Shown here: positions 61,398 through 64,000 of the stretch, in pieces | How positions within the stretch are numbered: the stretch's first letter is position 1 | How the letters are laid out: each line of letters opens with the position of its first letter | NCBI GenBank assembly: GCA_019637875.1 | Contig: JAHBUW010000017.1 | Span: 1 to 64,000, forward strand | DNA length: 64,000 nt | Direction of reading: 5' to 3' | From: Pseudobdellovibrionaceae bacterium | GTDB taxonomy: Bacteria > Bdellovibrionota > Bdellovibrionia > Bdellovibrionales > Bdellovibrionaceae | The notes under the pieces: model-generated | Database searches by the model: none | The model's input: only the letters and a program-made list of their open reading frames with translations | Told to the model about the DNA's origin: nothing | Translations under genes and position numbers: made by a program

Positions 61398-62156
61398 TCA
61401 GCGCGGGGCGAACCAACAGAGCGGGCGCTCGGCTTCGGGATCACCGCAGGCCCCGTGACGGGGATCCAGCGGATCGCCGCGTTTTCCGAGCGGCATGCGG
61501 CAAAGCGCCCCCGCCAGAATCGTATCCAAGCGGCACTGCCGCGACGGATAAGTGTCGGCATTGGTGACCTTCACCCGCTCCGGACTGGGCGTCAGAAACG
61601 AAATCGGAAATTCTTTAACGAGCGTCAAAAGTCCCAAGCCCGCGCGGGCGTTCCGGCGGCACAGAACAAGATCGCGGGCGTTCACGCAGCGACGATCAAG
61701 CTCGGACTCTTCCGCTGGCGACAGAAAACCCGTTTCGGTTTCATTCGCGTGCGCCAGCAGGTGAAAGCAAGCCGAAGCGGCGTAGTAATCGCTTTGCCCT
61801 TCACCGCTTAAGAGACTTAGACCATCCGGAGCGCGGTCCCCGGTCCACTCCGGAGGAAGCTGCCGCCGGGGAGCCCCGCCGTACAAATGGCCCAGCTCGT
61901 GGCAGATCACGAAACGCAAGATGTCCGCGTTCAGTCGTGGACTCCGCAGCAGTCCCCCATCCAAACGCACGAACTTCCGTCCCCCACGCACGTCCGCACT
62001 TGCCACCACCAGGGGACTCTCGAGATGCAATTCGAATTCGACCTCGGGATACTCGGCGCGCGCGTCGACCAGCACCTGCTCCAGGTACGCGGGCGTCTCG
62101 GCGACTGGAATCGGTGAGGTTTGAAAGAAGGCGAGCGCCAGCAGCAGAAAGTCCAT
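61398..62156 (-). CDS. Exported HExxH metallopeptidase-like protein
   Basis: 252 residues. Short signal peptide (L-L-L-A-L-A-F-F-Q-T-S). I-C-H-E-L-G-H-L-Y-G-G holds a HExxH zinc motif at about residue 90; E-G-Q-S-D-Y-Y-A-A-S, some 40 residues on, could give the third ligand. Eight cysteines in the C-terminal half (R-R-C, L-C-R, Q-C-R, L-C-R, A-C-G, L-C-W) suggest disulfides. Resembles M48-type small peptidases in motif order, but family is not certain. It precedes the GNAT gene by 32 bp in the same direction. Confidence 0.72.
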   Translation of the reverse strand: MDFLLLALAFFQTSPIPVAETPAYLEQVLVDARAEYPEVEFELHLESPLVVASADVRGGRKFVRLDGGLLRSPRLNADILRFVICHELGHLYGGAPRRQLPPEWTGDRAPDGLSLLSGEGQSDYYAASACFHLLAHANETETGFLSPAEESELDRRCVNARDLVLCRRNARAGLGLLTLVKEFPISFLTPSPERVKVTNADTYPSRQCRLDTILAGALCRMPLGKRGDPLDPRHGACGDPEAERPLCWFAPR

Positions 62157-62174
62157 GGAAGCGTAACTTAACAC

Positions 62175-62356
62175 GGCTCCCGACGAGCGTCCCCACGCAA
62201 AGCCCGTAGTCGGTAGAAATGACCCTTTGAGGTCGACGCCGGGAAGGGGCTTTTGACCAGATCTTTGACAGCTCCCGAGGCTCGCCCTTTTCGGATTGCG
62301 GGCGCTGGGTTTGCAATAGCTTGCGAGGATTCCCTAACTTCGTCGGTGAGGCTTAG
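62175..62356. promoter_or_regulatory. Divergent promoter gap
   Basis: 182 bp between the HExxH gene and the SLT-like gene. It includes TTTTGACCAGATCTTTGACAG near 62250 and TTTGCAATAGC near 62310, possible promoter parts, but no confident -35/-10 pair is assigned. Confidence 0.3.
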
Positions 62357-63472
62357 ATGCAAAGATTCCGTTGGGCTTCTTTGAGTATCGGACTGCTGCT
62401 CTCTTTCAATGCGGGCGCCACCGGCGCAGGCCCTTTTGAAAAAGCACCCGCCCACGGCCCCGTCTGCCCGGAAGGGATGGAGTGGGTTCCACTTCCCATC
62501 CCCCGCCCTGCCGATGCGCCCACCGGAGTCACCGCGCCCACGGGGCCCGCGACGGATCCCACACCGACCCCGACTCCGAAACCCACGCGGCCCGTGCCGC
62601 CGCCGCCGAAAGTTCCGGACTTCGCGCCCGAACCCGCCGATCCCACAAGCCTTGGTATCCCCCAGCTCGATCAGGCGTTGGAGGGCAAAGCTTCGCCCCA
62701 TCTGCTGCCTTACTGGCACAACTATCCCTGGCGGAAAATCGAACGTCCCAACACGTGGACGAAGTATATGTACGAGCTTCTCGCGACCGAAGGCGCCGAC
62801 ATGACCTCGGTCGTCCCGAAGGACGCGGCGCTGTTCTGCCCGAACTACAAAAACATCTCGGATGACGAACGCCGCTTCTTCTGGATGCGTTTGATCTCGG
62901 CCGTCATGGAGCAGGAAAGCACCTACCGCCAGTTCCGCGCCTACCACAGCGTGCGCGTGCAGTGGGGACTTTACTCGGTGGGACTGATGATGTTGTCGCT
63001 GGATTCCTCGAAGCAAAAACGTTTCGGCTGCGACTTCGTCGAGGGTTACGACGACCTGTATGACTGGCGCAAAAACATCCGCTGCAGTTTCCGCATCATG
63101 CGCCACTACTATATGGAAGATCGCTCGATCACCGGACGCACGGCCCACCAAGACGGCCGCTGGATGGGGATCGCCCGCTACTACGAACCTTTCCGCGATC
63201 AACGCTACCGCGACGCGAACGGCGCCGCAGACGTGCTCAAGCGCACGAAACAGATGCGCCAACGCTGGATCGAAGACGCGAAAGAAAAAGCGCATCCCAG
63301 CAACCGCGACTCCAAGTACCAAGCTTGGGGCGAGAATTACCTCGAGCGCATCACCCGCCTCGTGAACACGATGCCGTTCTGTCTGACCGGCGCCGACGAC
63401 GAGTTCCTGCCCGAGGATCCCGCGCCCCCGCGCGGCCGCCCGAAGGGACCTTATATTTGTGTCGCTCGCTAA
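62357..63472 (+). CDS. Exported SLT-like protein with Pro-rich linker
   Basis: 371 residues. Signal peptide to about A-G-A-T-G-A; then a Pro/Thr-rich linker (residues ~55-90). From about 165 on, the pattern S-A-V-M-E-Q-E-S-T-Y-R-Q-F, V-Q-W-G-L-Y-S-V-G-L-M-M-L-S and R-K-N-I-R-C-S-F-R-I-M-R-H-Y resembles the catalytic-Glu, G-L-x-Q-L and A-x-x-Y-L parts of transglycosylase SLT domains. The similarity is weak and the protein may be inactive or differ. Its C-terminal codons are repeated once after the stop (30 bp apart). Confidence 0.72.
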   Translation: MQRFRWASLSIGLLLSFNAGATGAGPFEKAPAHGPVCPEGMEWVPLPIPRPADAPTGVTAPTGPATDPTPTPTPKPTRPVPPPPKVPDFAPEPADPTSLGIPQLDQALEGKASPHLLPYWHNYPWRKIERPNTWTKYMYELLATEGADMTSVVPKDAALFCPNYKNISDDERRFFWMRLISAVMEQESTYRQFRAYHSVRVQWGLYSVGLMMLSLDSSKQKRFGCDFVEGYDDLYDWRKNIRCSFRIMRHYYMEDRSITGRTAHQDGRWMGIARYYEPFRDQRYRDANGAADVLKRTKQMRQRWIEDAKEKAHPSNRDSKYQAWGENYLERITRLVNTMPFCLTGADDEFLPEDPAPPRGRPKGPYICVAR

Positions 63473-63500
63473 GGCGAGCTCGGTATTTGCGTGGCTCGCT
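63454..63500 (+). repeat. 30-bp tandem duplication over a stop codon
   Basis: TATTTG(T/C)GT(C/G)GCTCGCT occurs at 63454 and again at 63484, 15 of 17 bases alike. The first copy encodes the C-terminal I-C-V-A-R followed by TAA; in the same frame the second copy reads I-C-V-A-R followed by TAG. GCTCGC-TAAG-GCGAGC also makes a hairpin over the stop. Confidence 0.6.
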
Positions 63501-63506
63501 AGCTAG

Positions 63507-64000
63507 CTATTTCCGGGAGGCGAGGATCTCGAGCAGGTTCTCGTCGAGGTCCGCGAAGGACGGCGCGTCCTCGCTGCGGGTGGCTTGGGGCTCGTTCAGA
63601 TAAAGCGGCAGCAGTTTCACCCGCGCGCCTTCAGGAATCCGGTTCATGCGATAAAGGGTCCACGCGTAGGAGCGCAGCTGCGCGATGGCGGAATCCCGTG
63701 AACGCGAGGTTCCGGTCTTGTAGTCCACGATCCAAACTTCATCCCGGCCATCGGCGCCTTTGATCAGGCCCCATAGATCGATACGTCCCGACATCCAGAA
63801 CTCCGGTTGCGCGCGCTTCGCGCCGTCCACCTTCACCAGAAACGCCCACTCGACGAAACCCTCTTCGATCAGCTGGCGCATCGAAACGCCTTCGACCTTT
63901 TCGAGTTTTTCCTTGAGCGTGACCATCTCGGCCGCATCGTCATATTCCCAGTCGCCTTGAAGCAGTTCCAGCGCGCGGTGAACATCCACCCCGTTCTGGA
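63507..64000 (-). CDS. PD-(D/E)XK nuclease domain, C-terminal part of an AddA/RecB-like protein (5' end beyond window)
   Basis: The frame is open from base 64000 down to the stop at 63507, so only the C-terminal ~164 residues are seen. S-G-R-I-D-L-W-G-L, V-W-I-V-D-Y-K-T-G-T and A-I-A-Q-L-R-S-Y-A-W-T-L-Y form the RecB-family nuclease core: Asp in G-R-I-D, Asp-x-Lys in D-Y-K and the Gln/Tyr of QLxxY. That is the usual end of a UvrD-type AddA/RecB helicase-nuclease in DNA repair. Confidence 0.8.
   Translation of the reverse strand, partial: QNGVDVHRALELLQGDWEYDDAAEMVTLKEKLEKVEGVSMRQLIEEGFVEWAFLVKVDGAKRAQPEFWMSGRIDLWGLIKGADGRDEVWIVDYKTGTSRSRDSAIAQLRSYAWTLYRMNRIPEGARVKLLPLYLNEPQATRSEDAPSFADLDENLLEILASRK

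Noticed and set aside
1-64000. tRNA, rRNA, CRISPR array, insertion sequence or prophage genes
   Set aside because: I looked in all gaps for T-arm-like sequences, regular direct repeats, transposases and integrases and found none.

Overview
The window is a gene-dense (>90 % coding), high-GC (about 60 % by eye) bacterial chromosome segment. I assign it to the Bdellovibrionota (Bdellovibrio/Pseudobdellovibrio-like lineage) from several traits read together: many short lipoproteins, including three with an unusual F-Q-N-C lipid-attachment region; GYF-domain proteins (one GYF+PilZ, one GYF+TPR); a CysE/PurH/Mla/Alr gene string; a DUF4214 lipoprotein; a DUF3943 lipoprotein; and a DUF222-like HNH gene. 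This assignment is inference from gene style, not from a marker comparison. No rRNA, tRNA, CRISPR array, insertion sequence or prophage is visible.

Layout. 1-4.3 kb: small metabolic and regulatory genes (class V aminotransferase, FMN reductase, GYF-PilZ protein, MnmC-like methyltransferase, YhcC-type radical SAM protein). 4.3-4.9 kb: the longest non-coding stretch, holding a hairpin-rich candidate structured RNA upstream of the class Ia ribonucleotide reductase genes nrdA-nrdB (4.9-8.5 kb). 9-13 kb: a FQNC lipoprotein and scpB-scpA, both Scp proteins with very long acidic tails. 13-20 kb: trpS, secreted small proteins, an M50 site-2 protease, an acyl-CoA dehydrogenase, an oligopeptide-binding protein, a small Cys-rich protein and a PTPS/QueD enzyme. 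20-27 kb: MltD transglycosylase, an XRE regulator with a membrane partner diverging from signal peptidase I across a 21-bp-spaced operator-like array, a pseudouridine synthase, a DUF455 ferritin-like protein, YebC, SufE and a frameshifted HNH gene.

27.9-41.0 kb is an uninterrupted minus-strand string of ten genes, mostly overlapping by 4 bp, that reads as one operon: histidine kinase, pseudo-GGDEF protein, alr, mlaE, mlaF, mlaD, purH, GYF-TPR protein, secreted protein, cysE. It joins envelope lipid trafficking (Mla), peptidoglycan precursor supply (D-Ala) and nucleotide/cysteine synthesis under a sensor pair.

41-50 kb: nadB, a ferritin-like protein, a two-gene module of planctomycete-type DUF1592/DUF1552 proteins with c-type haem motifs, an SDR, RNase HI and a methyltransferase. 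50-64 kb is envelope-oriented: a four-repeat DUF4214 lipoprotein, an ABC-2 exporter coupled to a DUF3943 lipoprotein and a beta-barrel protein, another barrel, a 1580-residue metzincin-like lipoprotein protease, an apparently exported GNAT acetyltransferase, an exported HExxH protein, an SLT-like exported protein and the end of an AddA/RecB-type nuclease.

Most interesting candidates for undescribed biology: the nrdA leader RNA, the kinase/pseudo-GGDEF-headed envelope operon, the FQNC lipoprotein signature, the acidic-tailed condensin subunits, and the DUF1592/DUF1552 haem module.
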